A stretch of DNA of 64,000 nt from positions 45,228-109,227 of the forward strand of contig NZ_LWTX01000013.1 in assembly GCF_002094305.1 (NCBI RefSeq), in the 5' to 3' direction. This document shows, in pieces, positions 37,084 through 45,099 of the stretch. Made by a program: the position numbers and the translations under genes. The notes beneath the pieces are model-generated. The model was not told where the DNA came from and did not search any database. It saw nothing but the letters and a program-made list of their open reading frames with translations. Every line of letters starts with the position of its first letter. Positions within the stretch are counted from its first letter, which is position 1. The DNA is from Prescottella equi (GTDB lineage Bacteria; Actinomycetota; Actinomycetes; Mycobacteriales; Mycobacteriaceae).

Positions 37084-38048
37084 TGGCTGGTAATTCGAGC
37101 AGGCGCGGTGCGATCCGCAAGGGTGGCACCAAGAAGGGCCAGGTCGTCGGATCCGGCGGCAAGCGCAGCAAGGGCCTCGAGGGTCGCGGTGCGACGCCGC
37201 CCGCCGAGGCGCGCACCAAGCATCCCGCGGCCAAGAAGGCGCGGGCGGCCGCGCGCGCGGCGGACCAGCGGCAGATGCAGCGGGCGGCGGCGATCCGTCG
37301 GGCCGACGACTCGCCGGAGATGGTGCTCGGACGCAACCCCGTCGTCGAGTGCCTGCGTGCGGGTGTGCCGGCGACGGCGCTGTACGTCGCGGTGGGCGCC
37401 GAGACCGACGACCGGCTCAAGGAGTCGGTGCAGCGGGCGGCGGACGCGGGAATCTCGATCCTCGAGGTGCCGCGCACCGACCTCGACCGTATGAGCGCCA
37501 ACGGCATGCACCAGGGCATCGCGCTCCAGGTGCCCCCGTACCGGTACGCGCATCCGGACGACCTCCTCACCGCGGCGCGGTCCCGGCAGGAGCCGGCACT
37601 GCTGGTGGCGCTCGACAACATCACCGATCCGCGCAATCTCGGTGCCGTCGTGCGCTCGGTGGCCGCGTTCGGTGGCCACGGTGTCGTGATCCCGCAGCGC
37701 CGCAGCGCCAGTGTCACCGCCGTCGCGTGGCGCACCAGCGCCGGTGCCGCCGCACGGCTGCCCGTCGCGCGTGCCACGAATCTCACCCGCACCCTCAAGG
37801 ATTGGCAGAGCAAGGGCGTCCAGGTCGTCGGCCTCGACGCGGGCGGCGACACGAGCCTCGACAACTACGAGGGCACCGGTCCGGTCGTCATCGTCGTCGG
37901 CTCGGAGGGCAAGGGCCTGTCCCGCCTGGTCCGCGAGACCTGCGACTCGATCCTCAGCATCCCGATGGCCGGCGAGGTGGAGTCGCTCAACGCGTCCGTC
38001 GCGGCGGGCGTCGTGCTGTCCGAGATCGCGCGCCAGCGCCGGAGCTGA
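37083..38048 (+). CDS. rlmB: 23S rRNA 2'-O-methyltransferase RlmB-like (SpoU/TrmH family)
   Basis: The 321-residue protein has a long basic N-terminal extension rich in Lys, Arg and Ala (to about residue 75), a substrate-binding L30e-like domain ([14 protein letters not shown]) and a SPOUT knot with [41 protein letters not shown] and [21 protein letters not shown]. It is predicted to methylate G2251 of 23S rRNA. The ATG at 37083 overlaps the cysS stop; GTG at 37080 is also possible. It is convergent with pxpC, three bases apart. Confidence 0.92.
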   Translation: MAGNSSRRGAIRKGGTKKGQVVGSGGKRSKGLEGRGATPPAEARTKHPAAKKARAAARAADQRQMQRAAAIRRADDSPEMVLGRNPVVECLRAGVPATALYVAVGAETDDRLKESVQRAADAGISILEVPRTDLDRMSANGMHQGIALQVPPYRYAHPDDLLTAARSRQEPALLVALDNITDPRNLGAVVRSVAAFGGHGVVIPQRRSASVTAVAWRTSAGAAARLPVARATNLTRTLKDWQSKGVQVVGLDAGGDTSLDNYEGTGPVVIVVGSEGKGLSRLVRETCDSILSIPMAGEVESLNASVAAGVVLSEIARQRRS

Positions 38049-38051
38049 GCG

Positions 38052-38915
38052 TCAGAGCACCTTCCGGAACCTGATCCGACATCCCGGCCGCAGCTGCGCT
38101 GCGGCCGGGATGTCGTCTTCGAGGACCACCGCGATCACCGGGTAGCCGCCGGTCACCGGATGATCGGCCAGGAACAGCACCGGCATTCCGTTCGGTGGCA
38201 CCTGCAGGGCTCCGGAAACCATGCCCTCGCTGGGCAGTTCGCCGGTGCGGGCGCGGTGCAGCGGGCCCGCACCGTCCAACCGAGCCCCCACCCGGTCGGT
38301 GTCGGTCGTGACGGTCCACAGTCGTTGCACCAGTGCGGAACGCGAGGCCGGCGTGAACCAGTCGGCGCGGGGCCCCATCCGGACCCGGAGTTCGACGGGG
38401 TCTGCGGCGGGGGCCGGCGGCGGGATGAAGTCCTCGGCGGGTAGTTCGCGGTGCGCGTCGCCCACGGGCAGGCGGTCCTCGGCGCGAACCGGTGCCGGAC
38501 CGATCCCGGAGAGCGTGTCGGTGGCCCGGCTGCCGAGCACCGGCGGGACGTCGATGCCGCCGCGCACCGCGAGATAGGTGCGCAGGCCGGCCGGCGCGAT
38601 GCCCAGCGCGATGTCGTCGCCGTCCCGAAGGTGGAGGCGCGAGAAGAGCGGTCGGGGTACGCCGTTCACTGTCAGCGGCGTCGGTGCGCCGGTGACCGCT
38701 ACGGTCGCGTTTCCGTGCAGCCGTGCTCGCAGACCGCCGAGCGTCACCTCGAGGGTGGCGGCGTCGGGACCGTTTCCGACGAGGCGGTTGGCGGCATCGT
38801 GAGCGACGACGTCGGCCGCGCCGGATGCCCCCACTCCCAGGGCTGCGTGTCCGGGCCGGCCGCGGTCCTGGACGGTGGTGCGTGCGCCGGCGCGCAGGAC
38901 TTCGAGCCATGCCAT
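38052..38915 (-). CDS. pxpC: 5-oxoprolinase subunit C (biotin-dependent carboxyltransferase family)
   Basis: PxpC acts with PxpA and PxpB to hydrolyse 5-oxoproline to glutamate with ATP. The 287-residue protein has the family start EVLRAGARTTVQDRGRPGHAALGVGASGAAD, an AVRGGIDVPPVLGSRATDT segment and MPVLFLADHPVTGGYPVIAVV near the end. The ATG at 38915 lies 6 bp behind a GACAAT -10 (38922-38927, minus strand). It therefore has its own leaderless-type promoter, although its partners pxpA and pxpB lie 900 bp away, beyond an antiparallel ZIP gene. Confidence 0.9.
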   Translation of the reverse strand: MAWLEVLRAGARTTVQDRGRPGHAALGVGASGAADVVAHDAANRLVGNGPDAATLEVTLGGLRARLHGNATVAVTGAPTPLTVNGVPRPLFSRLHLRDGDDIALGIAPAGLRTYLAVRGGIDVPPVLGSRATDTLSGIGPAPVRAEDRLPVGDAHRELPAEDFIPPPAPAADPVELRVRMGPRADWFTPASRSALVQRLWTVTTDTDRVGARLDGAGPLHRARTGELPSEGMVSGALQVPPNGMPVLFLADHPVTGGYPVIAVVLEDDIPAAAQLRPGCRIRFRKVL

Positions 38916-38921
38916 GCGTCG

Positions 38922-38955
38922 ATTGTCGCGCATTTCGGGCGGTGGTCACTACGAT
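38922..38955. promoter_or_regulatory. Divergent leaderless promoters of pxpC and the ZIP transporter
   Basis: On the minus strand GACAAT (38922-38927) is 6 bp before the pxpC ATG. On the plus strand TACGAT (38950-38955) is 6 bp before the ZIP ATG. The two hexamers are 22 bp apart, which implies shared or competing polymerase binding. Confidence 0.5.
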
Positions 38956-38961
38956 CGATCG

Positions 38962-39651
38962 ATGCTGACAGCTGCGCTGTACGGTCTCGGAACGGCTCTG
39001 CCGTTGTTGTTCGGGGCGTGGATCGGGTTGCGCTACAACCTGCCCAGGCCGCTGCTCGCAGCGTTGATGGCTTTCGGTGCCGGCACGATGGTTGCGGCGG
39101 TGTCGTCGGAGCTGTTCGCGCCGGCGTTCGCGATCGAGGGAGTGTGGGTCGCGGGCACGGCGCTGCTCGCGGGTGCGCTCGTGTACGTCGTCGCGGATCA
39201 TCTGGTCGAGAACAAGCTCGGGCCGGCCGCGTTGGGTTGGGCGCTGATGCTGGGGTCGCTGCTCGACGGGATCCCGGAGAACACCGCGCTGGGCGTCTCG
39301 CTCATGGAGGGCGGGGGAGTGGTGCTGCTCGTGGCGGTTGCGGTCGGCAACGTCCCCGAATCGGTTGCGGGCGCGGCGTCGATGCGTAAGCAACCCGGGT
39401 TCGATTCGCGTCGGGCGTTCGGGGTCTGGGCGATCACCGCGGCGGTCCTGGTGTTGGTGGTGGTCGGCGCGAACGCCGTCTCCGACAACATCTCCGACGG
39501 CGACATCGCCGTCATCCAGGCCTTCGCGGGCGGCGCGACCATTGCGGTGCTCGCCGACTCGCTGATGCCCGAGGCCTATCGGGAGGGCGGCTGGTGGGTG
39601 GGGGTCTCCACCGCCCTGGGCTTCCTCGTCGCCTTCGCCCTCGGCGCCTGA
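38962..39651 (+). CDS. ZIP-family metal transporter
   Basis: The 229-residue protein has eight hydrophobic segments and the ZIP metal-site helices: MLGSLLDGIPENTALGVSL (Asp, Pro-Glu-Asn) and VAVGNVPESVAGAASM (Asn, Pro-Glu). A charged loop with KQPGFDSRR follows. The ATG at 38962 is supported by the TACGAT hexamer. Zn is the usual substrate, but Fe or Mn cannot be excluded. The gene interrupts the pxp genes on the opposite strand. Confidence 0.85.
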   Translation: MLTAALYGLGTALPLLFGAWIGLRYNLPRPLLAALMAFGAGTMVAAVSSELFAPAFAIEGVWVAGTALLAGALVYVVADHLVENKLGPAALGWALMLGSLLDGIPENTALGVSLMEGGGVVLLVAVAVGNVPESVAGAASMRKQPGFDSRRAFGVWAITAAVLVLVVVGANAVSDNISDGDIAVIQAFAGGATIAVLADSLMPEAYREGGWWVGVSTALGFLVAFALGA

Positions 39652-39757
39652 CCCGCGTTTTGCGCACATGTCGCGACAATCCCCGCCCCACCCCGCGTTT
39701 TGCGCACTTGTCGCGAGAATCGCGGGGCGTGGGGCGCGCTAAGTGCGCAAAACGCGG
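39652..39757. repeat. Intergenic repeat: two direct copies plus an inverted copy
   Basis: A 30-bp unit starting CCCGCGTTTTGCGCAC occurs at 39652-39681 and again at 39692-39721 (40-bp period; copies differ at two positions). An inverted partial copy, AAGTGCGCAAAACGCGG, lies at 39741-39757 and pairs perfectly over 17 bp with copy 2. The hairpin sits between the convergent ZIP and pxpB genes, so it may be a terminator. The unit looks like a dispersed intergenic repeat family. Confidence 0.75.
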
Positions 39758-39814
39758 TAGCCGGGAGGGTGCGGCCGGGAGGGGTGGAGCGGAGGGGCGG
39801 GATACGGGGGCGGA

Positions 39815-40420
39815 TCAGACGGCGCGGAAGGTGACGGCCGCTCCCGGCTGCAGGAGGGCCGGCGGATCGCGGTCGACGTCCCACATCGGTTCGGCGGTGC
39901 TGCCGATCAGTTGCCAGCCGCCGGGGGAGCTGCGCGGGTAGATCCCGGAGAACTCCCCGGCCAGCCCGACGGCGCCGGCCGGGACCGTGGTGCGGGGTGA
40001 CGACCGGCGGGGCACGTGCAGGCGGGAATCCTGGCCGGCCAGATATCCGAAGCCGGGGCTGAACCCGACGAACGTGACCGTCCACGTCTGCCCGCTGTGG
40101 GCGGCGATCACGCCGTCGGCTCCGAGACCGGTGAGCGTGCCGACCTCGTCGAGATCCGGGCCGTCGTAGCGGACCGGGATCTCGACGGGCGCGGTGGGCG
40201 GCAGCGTGTCGGCGGTGATCGGGTCGGTCGAGCGCACCCACGCCGCGACGTGGTCGGGGCGGACTCCGCGGAACCGCACGAGCACGGTGCGTGCGGCGGG
40301 CACCAGATCGGTGACCGCCGGGTGCGGGTCGGCGGTCATGCCGCGGAAGTGGGCGAGCGTCGCGTCGAGTCCGTCGAACTCGACCAGCAGCGCCCGATCG
40401 CCCATGTCCAGGATGCGCAT
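39815..40420 (-). CDS. pxpB: 5-oxoprolinase subunit B
   Basis: The 201-residue protein belongs to the allophanate hydrolase subunit 1 family (PxpB/KipI). Hallmarks are MGDRALLVEF near the start, VTFVGFSPGFGYLAG (about residues 115-129) and GEFSGIYPRSSPGGWQLIG near the end. It starts one base before the end of pxpA, so the pair is co-translated. Confidence 0.93.
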   Translation of the reverse strand: MRILDMGDRALLVEFDGLDATLAHFRGMTADPHPAVTDLVPAARTVLVRFRGVRPDHVAAWVRSTDPITADTLPPTAPVEIPVRYDGPDLDEVGTLTGLGADGVIAAHSGQTWTVTFVGFSPGFGYLAGQDSRLHVPRRSSPRTTVPAGAVGLAGEFSGIYPRSSPGGWQLIGSTAEPMWDVDRDPPALLQPGAAVTFRAV

Positions 40421-41178
40421 CAGACGAACGGTTTCACGTGAATCTTCTCGGCGTCGAGCAGCTTTCGGATCGCCGCGGCCATCGCGACCGCGGCGGGGGT
40501 GTCGCCGTGGACGCAGATCGTCTCCGCCGGGACGACGATCGGGGTGCCGTCGATCGCCTCGATCGTGCCCGTCGTGACCAACTGCAGAACCCGCTTCGCG
40601 ACGACGTCGGGGTCGTGCACGACGGCGCCCGGTTCGGTGCGGGGGACGAGCGTGCCCTCGGGGGTGTAGGCGCGGTCGGCGAAGGCCTCGGTGACGACAC
40701 GGAGTCCGGCGCTCTCCGCCTCCTCGAGGAACGCGGACCCGGGCAGGCCGAGCACCGGCAACGACGGGTTCACGGCCCGCACGGCGTCGACGACGGCCCG
40801 CGCCTGATCACGGTGGTGGACGATCGCGTTGTACAGCGCGCCGTGGGGTTTGACGTACGTGACGGCCGATCCCGCGGTGCGGGCGAGGGCGTCGAGGGCT
40901 CCGATCTGGTAGATCACATCGGCCGTGAGGTCCGCGGCGGAGACGTCGATGAAGCGGCGACCGAACCCGGCCAGATCGCGATAGCCGACCTGGGCGCCGA
41001 TCCGGACGTCGCGGGCCGTCGCGTCCCGGCACGTGCGCAGCAGCGTCGCGGGGTCGCCGGCATGGAATCCGCCGGCGACGTTCGCGCTCGTCACGAGGTC
41101 GAGCATCGCCGCGTCGTCGCCGAGGGTCCACGCGCCGAAGCTCTCGCCGAGGTCGCTGTTGAGATCGATCATCGCCAC
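40420..41178 (-). CDS. pxpA: 5-oxoprolinase subunit A (LamB/YcsF family)
   Basis: The 252-residue protein has the family signature [13 protein letters not shown] at the start, followed by [39 protein letters not shown] and [16 protein letters not shown]. It binds 5-oxoproline. The start is GTG at 41178 or ATG at 41172. It is the first gene of the pxpA-pxpB pair. Confidence 0.95.
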   Translation of the reverse strand: MAMIDLNSDLGESFGAWTLGDDAAMLDLVTSANVAGGFHAGDPATLLRTCRDATARDVRIGAQVGYRDLAGFGRRFIDVSAADLTADVIYQIGALDALARTAGSAVTYVKPHGALYNAIVHHRDQARAVVDAVRAVNPSLPVLGLPGSAFLEEAESAGLRVVTEAFADRAYTPEGTLVPRTEPGAVVHDPDVVAKRVLQLVTTGTIEAIDGTPIVVPAETICVHGDTPAAVAMAAAIRKLLDAEKIHVKPFV

Positions 41179-41226
41179 GCCTCGATCCTAGTTCCGCGCG
41201 ATGCGGTACCGGCCGCCCGCGACGGG

Positions 41227-42003
41227 TTACCGGGCGGTGGGCCGCACCGTGAGGATCTGCGACGACGTTCCGATCGGGCCGCGCACGCCGCTGACGGTGC
41301 TGTGGGTCAGTCCGATCCCGGAGGCGCCGAAGCTGACGGACGTGTCGAACCCGACCCACTCGCCGTCCGGTTCGGCGAACAGGTGCAGGGTGAGGTCGAG
41401 GTTGGGGAACGCCACCTCGGCGGGGCTGACCCGAGTGGCCATGCCGTTGGCGATGTCGAGCACGCCGGCCGTTCGGGCGACGGCGCTGACCGGCTCGTCT
41501 GCGACCAGCGGGATCGGGGTGCGCACCCAGAACGACGCGCGTCCGGGTTCGACGTGGTCGCGGCGCACGTCGACGGACTCGATGAACCCACCCGGCCAGA
41601 CGGTGGTCGCGTCCCACGTCGGCATGGCGTCGGGTGCGGCGATGGACGGGAAGGGGGTGCCGTCGAACGGTGCGGTCTCGAAGGACTGCATCAGCCAGGC
41701 CCGCGCCACCACGGCGGGCCGGCAGTCGTGGCTGAGTGTGGCCTCGACCAGTTCGATCGTGCGCCCGGCGCGCAGTGTCCGGACGGCCGTGTCCACGACG
41801 CCGATCGGGAGGGTGCCGAGGATGTCGTAGGACAGGCGGCCGATGGCCGGACGGTCGTCACGGCGCCGGTCGCGGTCGGTTTCGATTGCGTGCGCCAGTA
41901 GTCCGAGCGCGGGTGCGATGTGCTGTTCCTCGGTGTTCCACGCGCCACCGGTGTGGTTGCTCGCGCGGAAGCTCGTCTCGGAAAGCCGTTCGAAGTAGTG
42001 GAT
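41227..42003 (-). CDS. Acyl-CoA thioesterase family protein lacking a standard start codon
   Basis: From the GTG at 41796 the frame encodes 189 residues, but coding sequence clearly extends upstream: HYFERLSETSFRASNHTGG, then AWNTEEQHIAPALGLLAHAIE, then GRLSYDILGTLPIGVVD, the usual first half of a TesB-like double-hotdog thioesterase. No in-frame ATG, GTG or TTG occurs there. The best-placed initiator is ATC at 42001-42003, 6 bp after GGAG, which would give 258 residues. A mutated ATG, a rare ATC start or a sequencing error are the options. C-terminal VGFDTSVSFGASGIGLTHSTV is the second hotdog domain. Confidence 0.65.
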   Translation of the reverse strand: MHYFERLSETSFRASNHTGGAWNTEEQHIAPALGLLAHAIETDRDRRRDDRPAIGRLSYDILGTLPIGVVDTAVRTLRAGRTIELVEATLSHDCRPAVVARAWLMQSFETAPFDGTPFPSIAAPDAMPTWDATTVWPGGFIESVDVRRDHVEPGRASFWVRTPIPLVADEPVSAVARTAGVLDIANGMATRVSPAEVAFPNLDLTLHLFAEPDGEWVGFDTSVSFGASGIGLTHSTVSGVRGPIGTSSQILTVRPTAR

Positions 42004-42101
42004 CGTTCTCTCCTGCGCACTAGTGCCTGCCGACGATTCGATTCCGAATCTAGGGCGACGACCCCATATTCGGGCACCCCCGATCGGGGGTGAACGGGTG
42101 T

Positions 42102-42650
42102 CTACGGCGCGCTGCAGCCGTTGCCGTCGTGCACGACCACCACCAGGACGGCCCGCGTCGGCGACACCGATCGGACGCGGTGGGGGGTGTTGGCGTCGAA
42201 GTACAGGCTGTCGCCCGCGTCGAGGGTGATGACCTGATTGGGAATGCTCACCTCGACGGTGCCCTCCTTGACGAAGACGAACTCCTCGCCGGGGTGTTCC
42301 ATGTAGTCGGAGCGGGGCTGCGTCGTGGGATGAACGATGAACGGCTGCATGGCCTTACCGATCATCCGGGTGGCGATCGCGTCGTAGACGGCGCTGTCGT
42401 CGTCGGCATCGACCTGCGCGCGCTCGGCGTGCCGCTCGATCGCCATCACGCTGTTGTCGGGGGTGTCGGAGAACAGTTGGCTGACGTCGGCGTCCAGGGC
42501 GCGGGCGATCTTGAGCGCCACCGCGATCGAGGGTGTGCTGATTCCCCGCTCGACCTTCGACAGGTAGCTCTTGGTCAACCCGGTGTCCTCGGCCAGTGCC
42601 TCCAGCGTCAGGCCTGCCCGCCGTCGATGCGACCTCAGTAGCGCCGCCAT
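42102..42650 (-). CDS. XRE-family regulator with C-terminal cupin domain
   Basis: The 182-residue protein has an N-terminal helix-turn-helix (GLTLEALAEDTGLTKSYLSKVERG) and a cupin sensor domain (residues about 105-175, with HPGEEFVFVKEGTVEV and DANTPHRVRSV). Such proteins bind small ligands and control adjacent catabolic genes. It is divergent from the aldolase/DapA genes, and a 29-bp dyad overlaps the likely promoter of that operon. Confidence 0.88.
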   Translation of the reverse strand: MAALLRSHRRRAGLTLEALAEDTGLTKSYLSKVERGISTPSIAVALKIARALDADVSQLFSDTPDNSVMAIERHAERAQVDADDDSAVYDAIATRMIGKAMQPFIVHPTTQPRSDYMEHPGEEFVFVKEGTVEVSIPNQVITLDAGDSLYFDANTPHRVRSVSPTRAVLVVVVHDGNGCSAP

Positions 42651-42733
42651 CCGTCGAACCTCTCTCTCGCTCCGCGCACGGCGTGGACCGACGTCCTCGC
42701 GCGCCCTCCCACCCTAACGATCGATCTACTCTG

Positions 42734-42765
42734 TTGCACAATAGGACACCTTGTGTCATATAGTG
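42734..42765 (+). promoter_or_regulatory. Operator-like dyad overlapping the aldolase operon promoter
   Basis: A symmetric pattern CAC.ATA.GACAC-CTT-GTGTC.TAT.GTG spans 42737-42765. It overlaps a possible -35 TTGCAC (42734-42739) and -10 TATAGT (42759-42764), 19 bp apart. The divergent XRE-cupin regulator is the obvious candidate binder. Confidence 0.6.
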
Positions 42766-42809
42766 CTCGATGTGTCACTCACGCGTTTCGGTTGAAGGGA
42801 GCCACGAGG

Positions 42810-43637
42810 ATGGCGACGACGATGAAGCTCGGTAAGGCCGAGTTGATGAAGACCGCCGAGAAGGCGATGCTCACCGAGGTGTCGACGGCGCAGTGGACGG
42901 ATCGGCAGAAGATCGCCCTCACGTGCCGTGCGCTGTTCGACGCCGGTCACGACTCCGGGCTCGCGGGTCAGATCTCGGCGCGCGGTCCGCGGCCGGGAAC
43001 CTTTCTGACGCAGCGGCTGGGGCTCGGGTTCGACGAGATCACCGAGGGCAATCTGCTGCTCGTCGACGAGGACCTGCAGGTTCTCGAAGGGAGTGGAATG
43101 GCGAACCCGGCCAACAGGTTCCACAGCTGGATCTACCGGGCGCGGCCGGACGTGAACTGCATAGTCCACACGCATCCGCTGCACGCGGCGGCGTTGTCGA
43201 TGCTCGAGATCCCGCTGCAGATCTCGCAGATGGACACCGCGCCGCTCTACGACGACTGCGCGTTCCTGCCCGACTGGCCGGGGGTGCCCGTCGGCAACGA
43301 GGAGGGCGAGATCATCTCCGCCGCACTGGGAGACAAGCGGGCGATCCTGCTCGCGCACCACGGACAGCTGGTGGTGGGGGCGACGATCGAGGAGGCCTGC
43401 TCGTCGGCACACCTGATCGAACGCGCGGCCCGGCTGCAGTTGCTCGCCATGGCGGCGGGCGAGATCAAGCCGCTCCCGCCGCGGCTGGCGAAGGAAGCGC
43501 ACGACTGGACGCTGACCCCGCGGCGCAGTGAGGCGAACTTCGGCTACTACGCCCGCCGGGCGCTGCGCTCGCACCCGGACGCGATCGACCACGACCTCTC
43601 GAATCCGACCGCCGAACCCGATTGGACTGCACGGTGA
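42810..43637 (+). CDS. Class II aldolase/adducin-family protein
   Basis: The 275-residue protein has the metal-binding histidines in CIVHTHPLHAAALS and AILLAHHGQLVVGATIEEA, and the early substrate loop GLAGQISARGP. It belongs to the fuculose-phosphate aldolase-like group. The ATG at 42810 gives MATTMKLGKAEL. The DapA-like gene overlaps its stop, which suggests that the two lyases act in one catabolic route for a hydroxy- or keto-acid. Confidence 0.85.
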   Translation: MATTMKLGKAELMKTAEKAMLTEVSTAQWTDRQKIALTCRALFDAGHDSGLAGQISARGPRPGTFLTQRLGLGFDEITEGNLLLVDEDLQVLEGSGMANPANRFHSWIYRARPDVNCIVHTHPLHAAALSMLEIPLQISQMDTAPLYDDCAFLPDWPGVPVGNEEGEIISAALGDKRAILLAHHGQLVVGATIEEACSSAHLIERAARLQLLAMAAGEIKPLPPRLAKEAHDWTLTPRRSEANFGYYARRALRSHPDAIDHDLSNPTAEPDWTAR

Positions 43638-44521
43638 CCCACATCAGCGGAATCGTCGCGTATCCCGTGACCCCGTTCGACCTCCGCGACCCCGCCCGGA
43701 TCGACGTCGACGTCCTGCAGCTGCTGCTCGACCGCATGATCGAGGCGGGAGTCGACGCGATCGCTCCCCTCGGAAGCACCGGCGAGAGTGCTTATCTCGA
43801 CCGAAACGAGTGGATCACGGTCGCGGCCGAGACCATCCGGCACATCGACGGCCGGGTGCCGACCGTCGTCGGAGTGTCCGACCTGACGACCGCCGGCACG
43901 GTCCGTCGCGCCCAGATCGCCGAGCGGCTCGGGGCGACGGCAGTGATGGCGCTGCCGATCTCGTACTGGCGCCTGACCGAGGCCGAGCTCCGGCAGCACT
44001 TCACCACCCTCGCCGACGCCGTCGGCATCCCGGTGATGGTCTACAACAACCCGGCCACCACGGGTATCGACATGTCCGCGGAGTTCCTGTTCGACCTCGT
44101 CTCGACGGTCGAGAACATCACGATGGTGAAGGAATCCAGCGGGGACATCGCCCGTATGCACCGGCTCGCCGACCTCAGCGGCGGCACGCTCCCGTTCTTC
44201 AACGGCAGCAATCCGCTTGCGCAGAAGGCATTTCGGGCAGGGGCCGTCGGGTGGTGCACGGCGGCGCCGTGTCTGATCCCCGACCGCATCGTCGAGTTCC
44301 GTCGCGCGGTCACTGCCGGTCGGGACGACGAGGCCGCCGAGATCTTCCGCCGGATCCGCCCCTTCCTCGACATGATCGTCAGCCGCGGACTCCCGACCAC
44401 CATCAAGTCCGGTCTCCGCAGCATCGGTGTCGAGGCCGGTGTTCCGCGCCTGCCGCAACTTCCCCTCGGGGAACCCGAATCCACTCGTCTCAGGGACCTG
44501 ATCGCCGCCGCCACCCGGTAG
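43634..44521 (+). CDS. DapA-family aldolase (dihydrodipicolinate synthase/N-acetylneuraminate lyase-like)
   Basis: The TIM-barrel enzyme has the Schiff-base Lys in ITMVKESSGD, the catalytic Tyr in VMVYNNPATTG and the substrate loop PLGSTGESAYL. These are shared by DapA, KDG and hydroxyproline-pathway lyases. The GTG at 43634 overlaps the aldolase TGA and gives 295 residues; the frame is open to TTG 43622. The context argues for a catabolic lyase rather than lysine synthesis. Confidence 0.85.
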   Translation: MTHISGIVAYPVTPFDLRDPARIDVDVLQLLLDRMIEAGVDAIAPLGSTGESAYLDRNEWITVAAETIRHIDGRVPTVVGVSDLTTAGTVRRAQIAERLGATAVMALPISYWRLTEAELRQHFTTLADAVGIPVMVYNNPATTGIDMSAEFLFDLVSTVENITMVKESSGDIARMHRLADLSGGTLPFFNGSNPLAQKAFRAGAVGWCTAAPCLIPDRIVEFRRAVTAGRDDEAAEIFRRIRPFLDMIVSRGLPTTIKSGLRSIGVEAGVPRLPQLPLGEPESTRLRDLIAAATR

Positions 44522-44574
44522 CGGGACGGTCCACCCACATCGCACGACTCTCGACCACCGACAGGAGCACGACC

Positions 44575-45033
44575 ATGGCAACCACGACGAAGATCCGGTT
44601 CCTCCTTCCCGCCGACGAGGCCCGCTGGCGGGTGCTGTTCCGCGCGTACCGCGAGTTCTACGAACTGCCCGAATCGGAGGAGGTCGTCTCCCGCGCCTGG
44701 GGTTGGTTCATGGATCCCCGGCACGAGTGCAAGGCCCTCGTCGCGGAGGTGGACGGCGAGATCCTCGGGTTCGCGCACCACCGCCGCTTCTCGTCGCCGT
44801 ACACCGGAACCACCGGCCTGTTCCTCGACGACCTGTTCACCGATCCCGCGGCCCGGGGCCGGGGTGTGGGAAGGGCCCTGATCGGCCGGCTCACCGAGAT
44901 GGCCGCCGCGGAGGGCCACGCGCTGGTGCAGTGGGTGACCGCCGAGGACAACCACCAGGCTCAGGCGCTCTACGACACTCTCGCGAAGCGCACGAACTGG
45001 GTCACCTACGAGGCGCTTCCCGCCGCGACGTAG
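44575..45033 (+). CDS. GNAT-family N-acetyltransferase
   Basis: The 152-residue protein shows the acetyl-CoA-binding motif in DPAARGRGVGRALIGRL and the C-terminal VTAEDNHQAQALYDTLAKR pattern. ACAGGAGC precedes the ATG at 44575. It follows the DapA-like gene by 53 bp and probably belongs to the same operon, which ends in a long palindromic terminator. The acceptor is unknown. Confidence 0.88.
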   Translation: MATTTKIRFLLPADEARWRVLFRAYREFYELPESEEVVSRAWGWFMDPRHECKALVAEVDGEILGFAHHRRFSSPYTGTTGLFLDDLFTDPAARGRGVGRALIGRLTEMAAAEGHALVQWVTAEDNHQAQALYDTLAKRTNWVTYEALPAAT

Positions 45034-45046
45034 TACTACCTCCAGA

Positions 45047-45088
45047 ACGTGAAAGCGCTACCACCCGCGGGTGGTAGCGCTTTCACGT
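45047..45088. terminator. Bidirectional terminator (42-bp perfect palindrome)
   Basis: A perfect 42-bp inverted repeat with arm ACGTGAAAGCGCTACCACCC lies between the convergent GNAT and znuB stops. The arms begin and end in A/T-rich GTGAAAG and CTTTCAC, giving some U-rich tail in both directions. Confidence 0.85.
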
Positions 45089-45099
45089 GGGGGCTCGAC

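Noticed and set aside
37987..39669. 560-codon minus-strand frame across pxpC and ZIP
   Set aside because: Arg/Pro/His-rich shadow in the wrong frame of pxpC; pxpC has its own well-conserved frame.
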